Below, in pieces: positions 45,001 to 55,987 of a stretch of 64,000 nt of DNA; the stretch's first letter is position 1, and every line of letters begins with the position of its first letter. The stretch covers positions 186,001 to 250,000 of the forward strand of contig JAFJTR010000014.1 of NCBI GenBank assembly GCA_022559985.1, given 5' to 3'. The notes beneath the pieces were generated by a model that was not told the DNA's origin, did no database searches, and worked only from the letters and a program-made list of their open reading frames with translations. The DNA comes from Parastagonospora avenae f. sp. tritici 18332-5 (Eukaryota > Ascomycota > Dothideomycetes > Pleosporales > Phaeosphaeriaceae). Made by a program: the position numbers and the translations under genes.

Positions 45001-46399
45001 GATCTCAAGAGCTTGCTCTCCACTGATGTAGCCTTTGCCCATGCCGTCCCAAGCCCTAAAGGTGTCATCGTAGATCTTCTTCTCTCCTTTGGTGATCGCC
45101 CACGGAATAGTGGCATTGCCCGTTAACCCAGCAGTTGTGTGGTTTCCACCTTCACGTCCAGTCTGGGGCATCATACGCGCTGCTAAAGCCTCGATGTTTG
45201 GAAGGCCACTAGCGGGATTGTTCACCAAGCCCCACTGTCCAGGCATTCCTGTGGGCTGAGCATTAAGAGGCGCCATGCCAGTCTGATTGGGTGCCAAGTT
45301 TGAGCCATATCCTGTCGGTATTGGTGGCATGGGTGGACGCGGGCCAGTGTATCCTCCAGGAGCTTGTCCAAAGCCTGTCTGCTGCGGCTGCATGCCCGTG
45401 GGTTGCATGCCCATAGGCTGTTGTCCAAACCCAGTGGGCTGTGTAACCAATGTGTTCAACAACTGGCTGTTCGATTGCTGCGGCTGCGGCTGTTGGATTG
45501 TGGGCTGTTCGTTGAACTTGGGCGCATTGCTGGCCGGAGTCGGGCGATTAGGTCCATCCTCTCCGATGTTGAAGGAGATGATGTCGACCATGCTGGAGAC
45601 TTCATTCCTGACGCGCTCAGGCAAGCTGTTCGGCAAGTCCTTACCCGTCAACTTGATGTTACACAGGTACATGGCAAGGGCAAATTCGGGAAATAGGAGC
45701 TGGCCAGACTTGGTCGTATCGGAGAGCGTCCTGACAATATTAGCTTTGTGCACCTAAGTCTCGATATCAGACCAACCAAATGTGTCCCAGAGCGTCCCCA
45801 GACAGCTTCGAGCGCATCAACAGATCACGCGCCTGGTCCCCTGATAGCGCCTGTGAATCTCCTACAGCCGACTTGAACAATTGCTCAAACTTGGCCTGGT
45901 CTTGCGCCGTAATGAACGATAGCCTAATGCTTGGGATCTTGCTCGACTTCGCTGGGACCGGTGGAGGGATGGATGATGCCGAAGAGCTTCCTCGAAACGA
46001 GTCGGCCATCTGCGACGAGGTCATGCCCGTGGGCTGCGGTCGTTGCGGTTGGGCCGGAGGTTGCTGCTGCTGCTGGGGAGCTCCCGTCTGGAACGGCTGC
46101 TGTTGCGGGGCCTGTTGCTGGAACTGGTTCTGCTGCTGCCCTGGATATCCCGTGTACTGTGGCTGCTGAGGTTGTGGCTGCTGTTGCTGCTGCCCAAATC
46201 CCTGCGGCTGGCCCGGGTAGCCAGTGAATTGTGGTTGCATTGGACCTCCTCCAAAGCCAGTCGGCTGAGGTCCAAGTCCGCCCTGAAAGCCCTGGGGTTG
46301 TCCATATGGCTGCTGTTGCTGTTGCTGCTGGCCATACTGCGGCTGCCCAGGTCGGGCGCTGTTGCCGCCCCCTAAGTATGAGTTGGACCCGGAGAACAT
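42047..46399 (-). CDS. PAN1: Pan1: EH-domain actin and endocytosis scaffold
   Basis: Four exons on the minus strand: 46399..45777, 45730..43772, 43719..43159 and 43109..42047 (1401 aa). Pan1 with Sla1 and End3 links coat assembly to Arp2/3-driven actin at endocytic sites. The order is: a poly-Gln/Gly N-terminus; EH1 (about residues 150-250; the 46-nt intron lies inside it and its join gives HIWTLSDTTKSGQLLFPEF); a linker; EH2 (about 416-500: DDTFRAWDGMGKGYISGEQA, DLERVWTLADSTDRGRLNLD); long coiled coils; a Pro-rich region; and a C-terminal WH2-like segment (NRGALLGEITAGKGLRKV). Several [LIV]xx[QN]xTG sites of the Ark1/Prk1 kinase type occur (LGPQPTG, LVTQPTG, LAPNQTG, LNAQPTG), matching the known regulation of yeast Pan1. 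The donor of the first intron is GTTGGT, non-consensus. Confidence 0.95.
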
Positions 46400-46619
46400 G
46401 GTGAGCGAGCAATCGCAGATGGAATTGAGGCTCGGTCGGCGCGCATGCGAGGAATAGAGATATCGAAGAGCACGCGCGAGCGGTGGTAAGCGGAGGTGTA
46501 GGTTGGAAGTCCGTCTGTGCTGCTGCTTGGGGTGAATCGCACTAGTGGAGCTTAGTCGTCATCTCGCGTTTGGGGAAGTCTATGAGCCACCGCGACACGA
46601 GTCTGACCTCACCACCAAA

Positions 46620-46912
46620 ATGTCCAAAGAGCAGAACGGAGACACAAATGGGGCGCGTCCGGAAGCTGACTTCGCTGAGGTGCGCTAATGCTATCTACTG
46701 TCCCAGACTCAAGTTCTCACACAAAGCAGGCAATGAAAGAGCTTCAACGCGGCGAACGGACCGCGGCTGCTTTGGAGGGTCACCTTGACTCGCTCGAGAA
46801 GAAGATTGAAGAACTCTTGGCGCAAGCCGAGAAGGCCGATCAAGAGCTGAAGACGGAGCCAAAAGCTGTAAGCGATAAGCCTACGGACGATGCCAGCAAG
46901 AGCACTTCGTGA
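46620..46912 (+). CDS. Small coiled-coil hypothetical protein
   Basis: Two exons, 46620..46679 and 46730..46912, give 80 aa. The sequence MSKEQNGDTNGARPEADFAE joins to AMKELQRGERTAAALEGHLD and SLEKKIEELLAQAEKADQEL, a well-formed heptad pattern, followed by a Ser/Thr/Asp tail. I do not recognise the family. The gene reality rests on the clean ATG, the GT-AG intron (50 nt) and the heptad-rich translation. It is divergent from Pan1, with 220 bases between starts. An acceptor three bases earlier would add one Gln. Confidence 0.6.
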
Positions 46913-47237
46913 TGTGGACTGGTTCATGGGTGCGAACTCGCGGTCCCAATCGCCCGGTCCAGGGAATACTCGCGATGCAATAGTCAGCTTCAAGAAGCCG
47001 TACCGTACATCTCTGTTCGTAAAGATCATAGACTATCGGGAGCACATCACGAGCACAACGAACGTCATGATCGCATAGAACGGGGAAAGAACAGTGGAGT
47101 AGAGGTGCGCTAGCAACAGGCTCATGCGAAAGCAAATACAAGATGCTTTTTATTCGGTCTGCTATGGTAGGCCTGCATATCGCTGTGGCGTACATTGGAG
47201 TCTCCCACGATTCTGGCATGACCTTTGGGTATATGAA

Positions 47238-48462
47238 TCACAATCCGCCAATAGTCGATGGCTTCACATAGGAGTCGTCCTTCTTGAATACCTCTTCCAG
47301 ATGGAATAACCCCTTGCTGTCCTTTTCCACTACTCCCACTTCCGTGATGATACCGTCAATCAGCTCCGCCGGAGTGACATCGAAAGCCGGGTTCCACACA
47401 TTGATACCGTTGGCCGCGATACTAATGGTCTCCACAGCTCCGAGATCTAGAGTAACGCCATCATGCCGTGGTCCCTTGACGAGTGTCACTTCCTTGCCAG
47501 GTCGCTCCTCGATGACAATGTCTGCGCCAGACTTGGTCTTCAAGTCAATGGTCGTCCTGGGTGCGGCAACGAGGAACTTGACGCCATGGTGCTTTGCAAG
47601 AATAGCCAGTGAGTAGGTCCCGATCTTGTTAGCAGTGTCTCCGTTTGCAGCTACACGGTCGGCACCAACAACAATTCCAGCAATGTTCTCTCTTCCGCCG
47701 CGTAGTCGCAGCAGCGCTGCAGCCATGGAGTCAGTGATTAGAGTGGCTGGAATCTTGTCATGGACAAGCTCGAAAGCTGTCAATCGTGATCCTTGGTTGT
47801 ATGGTCGTGTCTCTGAGCAGAAGGCGTGCTTTAGGTTTCCGCTAGCGTGTAGTGACCGGATCACACCTAGTGCTGTGCCATATCCTGCGGTTGCCAGTGA
47901 TCTGGGAAGTTAGCTGATAGTTCTTCTCGGCGTGTAGAGAGGCCTACCCTGTGTTGCAATGCGTCATCATACTCACTGGGCCCTTCTTCCCTGCTTCGGA
48001 GTTCTTCACAATCCACTCTGCGCCATGCTTGCCGATGTTCTCGTTGTCGCTCACATCGTCGATCAACATTTGCTCGGCTGCCTGCACATATGCCTCTCTG
48101 ACTGATTCTCCACTTGTTCCTGCTCTTGCTGCGGCCTCATCGGTAATCTTTTTCAGCTTGCCTGCCGCATCTGCCAGGTTGACTGCAGTCGGGCGACTCG
48201 TGACCAGGTACTCCAGCTTCTCCGTGATGAAGACTTGAACTTCTTCTGCGATCGAAGATAATCTCATATTGGTGAGTTCTACCGCCAGAGACAAGGCGGC
48301 TACAATGGCGATTGCTGGCGCACCACGAGTGCGCATCTCCTTGATCGCATGCCATGCGTCGGTGCTGGAGTAGATGTGGTCATATTCTTCTGCGTGCGGC
48401 AACTTTAGCTGGTCGAGGATTTCAAGTTGACCCCTCGTGTATTTGATTGCTTGTAGCACCAT
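47238..48462 (-). CDS. MRI1: Methylthioribose-1-phosphate isomerase
   Basis: Two exons on the minus strand, 48462..47948 and 47901..47238 (392 aa). The enzyme isomerises 5-methylthioribose-1-phosphate to 5-methylthioribulose-1-phosphate in the methionine salvage cycle. It belongs to the eIF2B-alpha/beta/delta fold family. Motifs: MRTRGAPAIAIVAALSLAVE near the N-terminus (substrate phosphate region), MMTHCNTG ending exon 1 (which carries the conserved Cys), SLATAGYGTALGVIRS after the join, ETRPYNQGSRLTAFELVHD, and GADRVAANGDTANKIGTYSL, the Asp-containing signature. The 46-nt intron is GT-AG, phase 2. The C-terminus is VWNPAFDVTPAELIDGIITE, typical of the family. The start at 48462 (MVLQAIKYTRGQLEILDQL) fits fungal and human homologues. 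Confidence 0.95.
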
Positions 48463-49641
48463 CTTGCTTGTTGTGGTATGTTGTGAGGGTCTGAGAAGAA
48501 ATTTCAAGATATGACCGTTGGGTTGCGATTGCCCAATCTGAGCTGCTGCAGGTGACGCCACACCAACCACGTGTAACTAGCTTGACCAGCCATTACAGGA
48601 ATACTATAGAACGATTCGGACACTACTTCGTTGGATAATCTTACAGCACCACGAAAAGTATTATATAAAGCGGCAAATAGCTTAGAGCGTATGTTGTAGT
48701 GCATTCGGCGCAATAAGCAGGGACGGACAAGCTCTATCAGATACTGCAAATATAGAGCCGTGCTGCAACGAAACAACAACCTTCCTACTTGAGATGTAGT
48801 CTACGGTACTCATGCTCTACGGTAGCTCAGACATACCGAGGTGACAGCTGACGAAATGACGATGGAGGCGCACGTGGACAGGTGTGACAAGCAAGGGCTG
48901 GCCCGCCTAACGGACTGTTAGCCGCATCGAGCGGTGACAGCATTGGGGTAGGGCTGTTTGTGAGGGCGTGCTTTGGGTTTCTGAGCTGTTTGTGAACACA
49001 AGGTGTAGACACAGAACGATCTTTTGCAATTTCATTACAGTCTGTTGCTATGGCGAAGTATGCAGCGGTGCCATGCCGGACCCGCGGACGAGCACCATCC
49101 GTTAGATTTGCCAAGGGATCTCAAAGCCGCGCACCCGCTGAAATGCAGGGCTTAGCAGGGATGCCGAAAGCCCAGGTCTTTGATTTCGCCGCCTCCCGAG
49201 GTTTGCGCAGGACGCCATGATGAATGACGAGCGCCAACTGCGCCCATCCTTCACTATCTCCAGCCCCCTCACAGGCTTTTAGCCCTTGATTGAAGTCCCC
49301 TCGTGGTCAATTGTCACGCATTTGGTCATTTGTCTGCCCGGCTCGCTGCATATCGCTCCTGTCCAATCCGTCGCCGCTTTCGGAACCACGCTTTCGCCTA
49401 AGTGAATTAATTCGCGGAGAAAAGACCCACCCTTCATAGGTCCCCAACATCCTCAGCTACAATTCACCACACAGAGGCTTACCTGAAGCACATGCGCCCT
49501 TCAGCCAATCGAGAAACCTGCGCTCAAATCTAAGACCCTCGTGGACCCTTCCCCCACTGATTGGAGCCGACTCAACCAAGACGATCCGGATCGCCACACC
49601 CACGAGCAAGCCCCGCGCACCTGGCGCATTCTTATAGTACA
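48463..49641. other. Intergenic region between two divergent genes
   Basis: About 1.2 kb upstream of both the isomerase (minus) and the PAQR gene (plus). C-rich pyrimidine runs before 49642 suggest promoter or leader sequence. No gene seen. Confidence 0.4.
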
Positions 49642-51208
49642 ATGCCCCTCATGCCGCGCTCTCTTTCGAGCACTGGCTTCAGCACCGCCGTCATGACTTC
49701 GCAAGAGGAGCCCGCCCGCCCTACGCACCGGGGCTACGGTACTTTTGACCCTCGACGACAACGGCGGCACTCATGGCATACTAGGCCGTGCATGCAGGAG
49801 GCGGAGAACTTCCAGGTCCTGGTATGTTACACAGCATTCCTCGGGCACATACTCGGTGCTGACTATGACATAGCTGCGGAACTTCCTCGCCGAACTCAAT
49901 TGCAGACTAGATTTTCTCGAATCCTACGGCTCACTCAAGTACGATGCTGGCGTCGAATATGCCTGGACAACTCTGGTAAATGTTCGCGACTCATGCTCCA
50001 AGATCTCAGATGGCGCACTTGAAGCCGGTCGGCGGCGCGCTGCAGTGTTCGTCGAGACTCTCGAAGGGCGCTACAAGGACGCCCTGGAGCGCAAAGAGAC
50101 GCTGGGAGAAAAGGTCCTCGAAGGAATAATACTCATGGACAACTACCTCACCGACTTCGAAACACGCGCATACACCCTCAAAGATGGCACCATCGGCACC
50201 TACGCACACGGAATGTACGAGGAGGGTCTACGTAAAATGGACGAGGGATTCGGGATAGCAAAAGGTGTCGTAGACGGCGGTCTCGACAAGGCTCGGCGTG
50301 CCCGCGAAACAATCGAACTCACCATCGAACGCAGCGTGCAGCACGCCCTCGCCCGCGCCAAAGAACACGGCCTAATCCACTACGACGACCTGCCTGAGCC
50401 ATGGCGCGTAAACCCCCACATCCTCAAGGGCTACCGCTTCTCCGAGGGAAAATGGGCCTGCGTGCGCTCCGTCTTCGGCCTGCACAACGAGCTCATCAAC
50501 ATCTGGACGCACCTCCTCGGCTTCATAATGGTGCTCGCGCTCGCATTCTACTTCTACCCAACCAGCGCCAACTTCAGCAACTCCACCAAGACCGACATCT
50601 TCATCGCCGCCGTCTTCTTCTTCGCCGCCTGCAAGTGCCTCGTCTGCAGCACCATCTGGCACACCATGAACTCCATCTCCCACCAGACCCTGCTCGAGCG
50701 CTTCGCTTGCGTCGACTACACCGGCATCAGCCTACTCGTCGCCGCGAGTATCATGACCACCGAATACGCAGCCTTCTACTGCGAACCCTCCAGCCGCTGG
50801 ACATACATGCTCATCACCGCCGGCCTCGGCATCGGCGGCGTCATCCTCCCCTGGCACCCGACCTTCAACCGCGCCGACATGGCCTGGGCACGCGTCCTCT
50901 TCTACTGCTCCCTCGCACTCACAGGCTTCCTTCCTTTCGGCCAGCTCGCGTACTCGCGCGGCATCGAGTGGGCGCAGTACTTCTACGCACCCATCACCAA
51001 GAGCCTCGTCGTCTACATGACCGGCGCCTGTCTGTACGCGAGTAAAGTGCCCGAGCGCTTCTGCCCCGGCTGGTTCGACTATGTGGGCTGCAGCCATAAT
51101 ATCTGGCATGTCGCTGTGTTGGGCGGAATTGTGTTCCATTACATGGCGATGCAGACTATGTTTACGCATGCGTTGGATCGCGCGCAGACGAGTTGTTCGG
51201 TCTACTAG
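49642..51208 (+). CDS. IZH3: Izh3-like PAQR (hemolysin-III type) membrane protein
   Basis: Two exons, 49642..49821 and 49874..51208 (504 aa). PAQR proteins are seven-pass membrane proteins; yeast Izh proteins affect zinc and sterol homeostasis. After a 150-residue, Arg- and Glu-rich cytosolic N-terminal region comes WRVNPHILKGYRFSEGKWAC, the usual PAQR entry, then SVFGLHNELINIWTHLLGFI, a segment with STIWHTMNSIS, and the last segment HNIWHVAVLGGIVFHYMAMQ. These carry the conserved His zinc ligands. The extended N-terminal domain is the feature of Izh3 rather than Izh1, Izh2 or Izh4. Exon 1 could start at 49642 (MPLMPR) or at the in-frame Met of MTSQEEP; both precede a basic, Arg-rich stretch. 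The join is phase 0. It is convergent with the zinc-cluster gene. Confidence 0.9.
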
Positions 51209-51677
51209 GAGGGGGTCGGACAGGCTGATTTTTGAGCATTTGTGAGCGTGTAGCGTTGAGCATTGGATGTGGCGTTTTTCTTTTCTTATGTCGTTGTTGT
51301 AGGTTGATATAGAAGTTAGAGTGCATGAACGAAGAGAATGCCAACTCACACTCCCTCTTGGTATGTGCGCGTCTAAGTCATGTTTCAGTGAATTGGTATC
51401 TACAATGTGGCCCGTCGCCTGTCTATCCCACGAAGCTATATACTGCAGGAAATTACACTAACGTACAGCCACCCGAACAAACAAGTCTAGGTCAGTAAAG
51501 CAACCGCCCAGTCGTAAATCGTAGCAAGGTCGTGAAGTCGTCTTCCGCATCGTAAGACGGCCGTGATCTTGTCTAATGCTTACCGAACTCCCCAAAACAA
51601 AAGGAAATCTATATTCATCAATCCTCTCGGTAGACTTCATTCAGGATCGGCCGCACTGGAGCCCAAACAACGCCCAC

Positions 51678-54032
51678 TCAAGGCTTCGACAACAACAACC
51701 TCGCAACCAGCCGATCGAAGAAAAACTCCATGTCATCGCCCTGCCTCGCCTTCGTAGCTTTCCGCGCCAAATACCCATCCACACTCGCCTTCCCAATACT
51801 CCTCCGCACACTCTGCACGAAAATGTCATCCGGCGACGTCGCACTCTGCGCCGTCGCAGCCTCGCCCTCCCAATCCGGTCTCAGCCTCGCATGACAGCCC
51901 GCGAAACACGCCGTGTAGAAAGCGAGCAGCATCTTGACCCCTTCTTCGTTGATGCCCGCGCCATCTCCGAGCGTATGCGGTCTCGGACCGTCGAGACTGA
52001 TGTGGTACGGGAGTTTGGCGGCGTGGTAGTGGATGGACTCGATGGTCATGAGGACGGTGATGATGACGGCGAGGGTCATGGGCCAGTCTTCGCAGTCGCG
52101 GTTGAGTAGGAGGTGCTCGAGGGATGAGAGGACTTCTTTCATCATGGTGAAAGCGAGGTCGGGCATGACGCTGCCGAATTGAGATCGTATGTAGCAGGGC
52201 GTAAGTATGTAGTTGTCGGTGATGTCTGCTGTTCCTTGGGCAAATTGATGTAGGATTGGATGCGTATTTGGTGATGGTACGGATATGTCGCCGCCGATGT
52301 GGACAAGCACGAGGAGTTTGAGGGCTTGTCGAAGGGTTCGGGATTTTGGAGATCCGTTGGGAAGCGAGCGGAAGTAGAGGTAAACGTCGCGAAGGATCTT
52401 GAGCGGGGAGCAGAACAGTGGAAACTCGCGGAAATGATGCATGACCAGTAGCGAGAGATGACTATCCAGAGTTGATGTGAGATGGGACATAGTATCTCTG
52501 GTCATGACCGCTGGGAGCACAGCGTGTTTGTGCTTCATCGGCGTGCTGACTGTTGGCGGCCATGTGTAGATGGAATGCTCGTGCAGGTACTGCTGACCAA
52601 CTTCGATGTGTAGTGGATGAACTGGTACCGATAGTTCAGGGCCAAAACCGAAGTACAAAGAGATAGTATGTGTCACATCAGACAGTACGGTGTAGCTATT
52701 TGGTGCCAGAAAAGAATCCAGTGTTCGTGCAGTAGGATGCCATCCGAGGCCTTCGGACAAGAATGCGCTTGCCTGGTCACTCAAGACGCGGTCTCGGCAA
52801 GGATGATTGATAAGATCTCCTTTGTAGTGATCCAAACAAGACCTGCAAGGTGTGCCTGGGTCACATTTTTCTTTGCGCTTCTGACAGTTCGCGCACGCCC
52901 CGATGATTCGCATCAATGCCGCATGGGTCCGCTGCTCGGTGGTGAGACCCCTCTTACGTCCTCGTGGATTCCGGCCTTGTGTACCTTCCATGGTAGTCGG
53001 GGCCAACCTATTCGTGCTTGTATTCATCTGATATGCAACCCATCCAAGGCCTTCAGATGTAGGTGATGGTGTGGCAACCCCACGCCGCGAAGACGTGCGT
53101 GAGTTGCTCCTCGATAAAGTTGTACTACGAGGACGGCGATATGCGACTGGAGATACAGACAAGACAGGAGGTACCCGATGGGTCCACTGCGATTGGGCAA
53201 GAGCAGCGTTGTAGCTCGCAGGTCGGCGGCTAGTCTGCGGAATGGCCATAGCTCTGGTGCGCTCTTCAGACCGTGGATAAGACGTGAAAGCTTCGTTGAA
53301 GCTCTGTGAATGTGGGTAAGGGATGGAGATTGGAATCGCATCCGGGTTATATTCGTCCGCTTCTGCGATGGGCTCAATGATCTGAGGCTGATCTGCCCAT
53401 GTTCCAACGTTGAGCATCTGGGAGGCTCTGACATCCAGTCCACTGAACGAGTGTGAAGATCCCGTCACATATGGATTGAAGACTGTCTCTGTGGGCGACT
53501 CGTACGACCCAGTGCTCGGAACATTATCTGGAATGCGCTCGTACCGAGTATCGAGGATGGGTGACTCTTGAGGATAAGAGAGCGGCGAATGAGCACTGTC
53601 GGATGCGTCGAATGACCCAAAGTAGCGACTGTCCCCATAGCCTATCAATGGAGAGGTCGTTGTGTTCCCGAAAGACGGCGAGGTGCAATACATCTGCCCG
53701 AATGAGGACGACTCCCCAAGAATAGATGGGGGTTCCGATACGGTATATTCGAGTGATGGTAGGCCACCCGCGAGTGACGGAGGTGCAGATACCAGGTATG
53801 GCTGCTCAGATTCGAGGCTTTCCGACAAGCGGTAGTCTGGAGCGAGGGTGTGTCCTTGCAGCCCAGTGAACTCATTGTCGCCGTCGAACATGGGATCGCA
53901 CATGTCTCCGTCCCACGCAACCAAATCTTGCCAGTCTTCCATAGGCGGTGTGGCGTAGCTTGGCTGAGCCATCTCAGTGTGATGCGCAACGGTGCGTGAG
54001 GCTCTATATAATCTGTCGGTGGATTTGTTCAA
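51678..54032 (-). CDS. Zn2Cys6 zinc-cluster transcription factor with internal, widely spaced cluster
   Basis: A single exon of 784 aa; starting at the second Met (MAQPS, 53972) gives 764. The fungal zinc binuclear cluster is at residues 380-412: CANCQKRKEKC, then PCRSC, and the last Cys in HPC. Spacing is C-x2-C-x6-C-x5-C-x2-C-x12-C; the final interval (12) is longer than the usual 6-9. The cluster sits in the middle rather than at the N-terminus, preceded by a Ser/Tyr/Pro-rich disordered region. The C-terminal 370 residues are helical (SHLTSTLDSHLSLLVMHHFR, FAQGTADITDNYILTPCYIR) with an acidic or hydrophobic pattern that might be a regulatory domain. I do not recognise a named gene. No neighbouring cluster of metabolic genes suggests a target. 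Confidence 0.82.
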   Translation of the reverse strand: MNKSTDRLYRASRTVAHHTEMAQPSYATPPMEDWQDLVAWDGDMCDPMFDGDNEFTGLQGHTLAPDYRLSESLESEQPYLVSAPPSLAGGLPSLEYTVSEPPSILGESSSFGQMYCTSPSFGNTTTSPLIGYGDSRYFGSFDASDSAHSPLSYPQESPILDTRYERIPDNVPSTGSYESPTETVFNPYVTGSSHSFSGLDVRASQMLNVGTWADQPQIIEPIAEADEYNPDAIPISIPYPHSQSFNEAFTSYPRSEERTRAMAIPQTSRRPASYNAALAQSQWTHRVPPVLSVSPVAYRRPRSTTLSRSNSRTSSRRGVATPSPTSEGLGWVAYQMNTSTNRLAPTTMEGTQGRNPRGRKRGLTTEQRTHAALMRIIGACANCQKRKEKCDPGTPCRSCLDHYKGDLINHPCRDRVLSDQASAFLSEGLGWHPTARTLDSFLAPNSYTVLSDVTHTISLYFGFGPELSVPVHPLHIEVGQQYLHEHSIYTWPPTVSTPMKHKHAVLPAVMTRDTMSHLTSTLDSHLSLLVMHHFREFPLFCSPLKILRDVYLYFRSLPNGSPKSRTLRQALKLLVLVHIGGDISVPSPNTHPILHQFAQGTADITDNYILTPCYIRSQFGSVMPDLAFTMMKEVLSSLEHLLLNRDCEDWPMTLAVIITVLMTIESIHYHAAKLPYHISLDGPRPHTLGDGAGINEEGVKMLLAFYTACFAGCHARLRPDWEGEAATAQSATSPDDIFVQSVRRSIGKASVDGYLARKATKARQGDDMEFFFDRLVARLLLSKP

Positions 54033-55987
54033 TTCAGTGAAGATTGAACTGCTTTGAAGACGAACCCCAGGCCAAGGGGGACCATAAGAATTAAACTATA
54101 CGGTGGAGGGAGAGACGAAAACCAAAGGAGGATGTTGTGAGCCAGCGATAGCGATGGGGTGCATTCCAGGCTGAAGTGCTATGAACATATACCTTTGCTC
54201 TGACCTAGCGATATGCATTCGCTTGCGGCTGACAACTTGACCCATGTGGCCCTCCAACAGGGCAATTGACCTATCGTTCTATCACGTTGTTCGTTGTGAT
54301 TCGTCGATTACAGCTGCTGTCCTCTGAAAGGCCGTAGGCGGATAGTCCTGAGTCGGGCTGTCCTCCTCCATCAGGGCGTCGAGTGGAGTTAGTGGGCGTT
54401 CATCTGACCAGGATTGCGGCCGGTCAACCTTTGGGGCTGAGCACAGCCAACTAGTGCAACGATGCGTCAGGACAGCAAATCAGATCGTCCTGCGGGGAGG
54501 ATGTGTGCTACGTAGAACCGTTCTATCGGTTCGAAGTGGATATTATATGTGCGGCATTTCGACACCAACGCTGTAAGCGGAAGGCTTCTGGAAGACTTCG
54601 CCTTGTGGTGGCTATGGATCGATGCAACTAGTGAGGTTATTCCCGACTGGTCTCGCTTGCATTGTGGGAGTTTGTGTATGTTTACCGCTGTCTCATTGAT
54701 GTGAGAAGGACATCACTGTGTAGGCGATGACTGAGAAGGGCTACGATAGTTTTGGGAAAGGGCGACAGCTGAACAGCGGAGCAAGGCAGCAGCGACCATT
54801 TTAAGCCTACAATTGCCGAACTCCCACACGATGTGTAAGTTTCTCGCCGATACTTTGTCAACGGCGTCACTCGCTGGCAAATCTTGAACAGCTTCAAGAA
54901 TGCCCCCGTCGGAACCTGTGCGGCGCAGCGGTATGCCTCGGCTATCGCTGCATGCAGGTATACTACCTCAAATTGCCTGTCCAATACCTTCATCGATGTT
55001 GACGACCGTTGCCGTCTAACCGTCCGAATGACACCAAAGAACTAGTAAGCTAACGCAAGCCACCAGGGTGCGACTCGTGAGAGCCCTATGGATGCTGCAT
55101 GGGGAATACAGCCTGACGAGATGCCTTGACAGCCGAGCATCGTCATCGCTAAAAAGTACCTCATAAGCATAAGCGCACATCTGCACTAGTCACTGCAGAT
55201 AAAGCACCCGGCTGTGCGACTACCCAACTAGCCAGCCTCATTCCTCCAGTGCGCATGTCACTGCGGCTCTGCGATGCTCAATGCTGACTGCTGTTGGTTG
55301 CTTGATTACTTCGTACAGTCAGATCGGAGCTGGCCGCACCTCGTACTGGGGAGAGATCCCGCATCCGCGCAGGCTAGTTCGGTCCTTTGCCAACACAGCA
55401 GGAGTTTCATGGGTGCCCATCTTTGTCCACATATGTAACCGGTCAGCACCCCATGCAGCTTCACTCAAGCATGTTGGAAAGTGGTACGTGATAAGAGTAA
55501 AAATATTGACATAATCATAATCGCGCGGCCTAAACACCAAGGAACGGGAAACGGGCCCGGCCCAAGGAGTATTAGGGAAGCGGCCTGGCCAAAAGATACC
55601 AGACGCGGGACAAATGCAAACACTCGAAACAGAACGCAGATGACTGCTGAGAAAGGTCTAAAGAAAAGCAGCCGTTACAGAAAGTGTGCGAAGAAGATGA
55701 GATATGCGGGCATGTGAAAAGAAGAGATCCAATGTAAACATGTACAAGAACATGCGCCCCAAACCATCCCGAAGCAATGTTGACCTGAAGTCGGGTATCA
55801 TCCAGAAGGAATAATGGTGTAGGTAAGAAGGGTATCATCGCACCGACGCCAACGAATCCCGTCTTTTGTTTTACAGCAACAGCGCTGCCTCTTTGTAGTC
55901 GTACATGTCAGGCGACTCCTGACTAGGCGAAGGGTCGCTGCAACTCCATGCGCGCATCCTGGTGATGATGTCAAGATCCTCGTCTAG
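54033..55987. other. About 2 kb with no supportable gene
   Basis: Upstream region of the zinc-cluster gene and 3' region of the LYAR-like gene. A minus-strand frame at 54682-54993 starts MKVLDRQFEVVYLHAAIAEA but has no partner exon or motif, so I do not call it. No repeats or tRNAs seen. Confidence 0.4.

Noticed and set aside
54682..54993. Minus frame of 103 codons beginning MKVLDRQFEV
   Set aside because: The first 50 residues look mildly coding-like, but nothing is recognisable and no splice partner was found.
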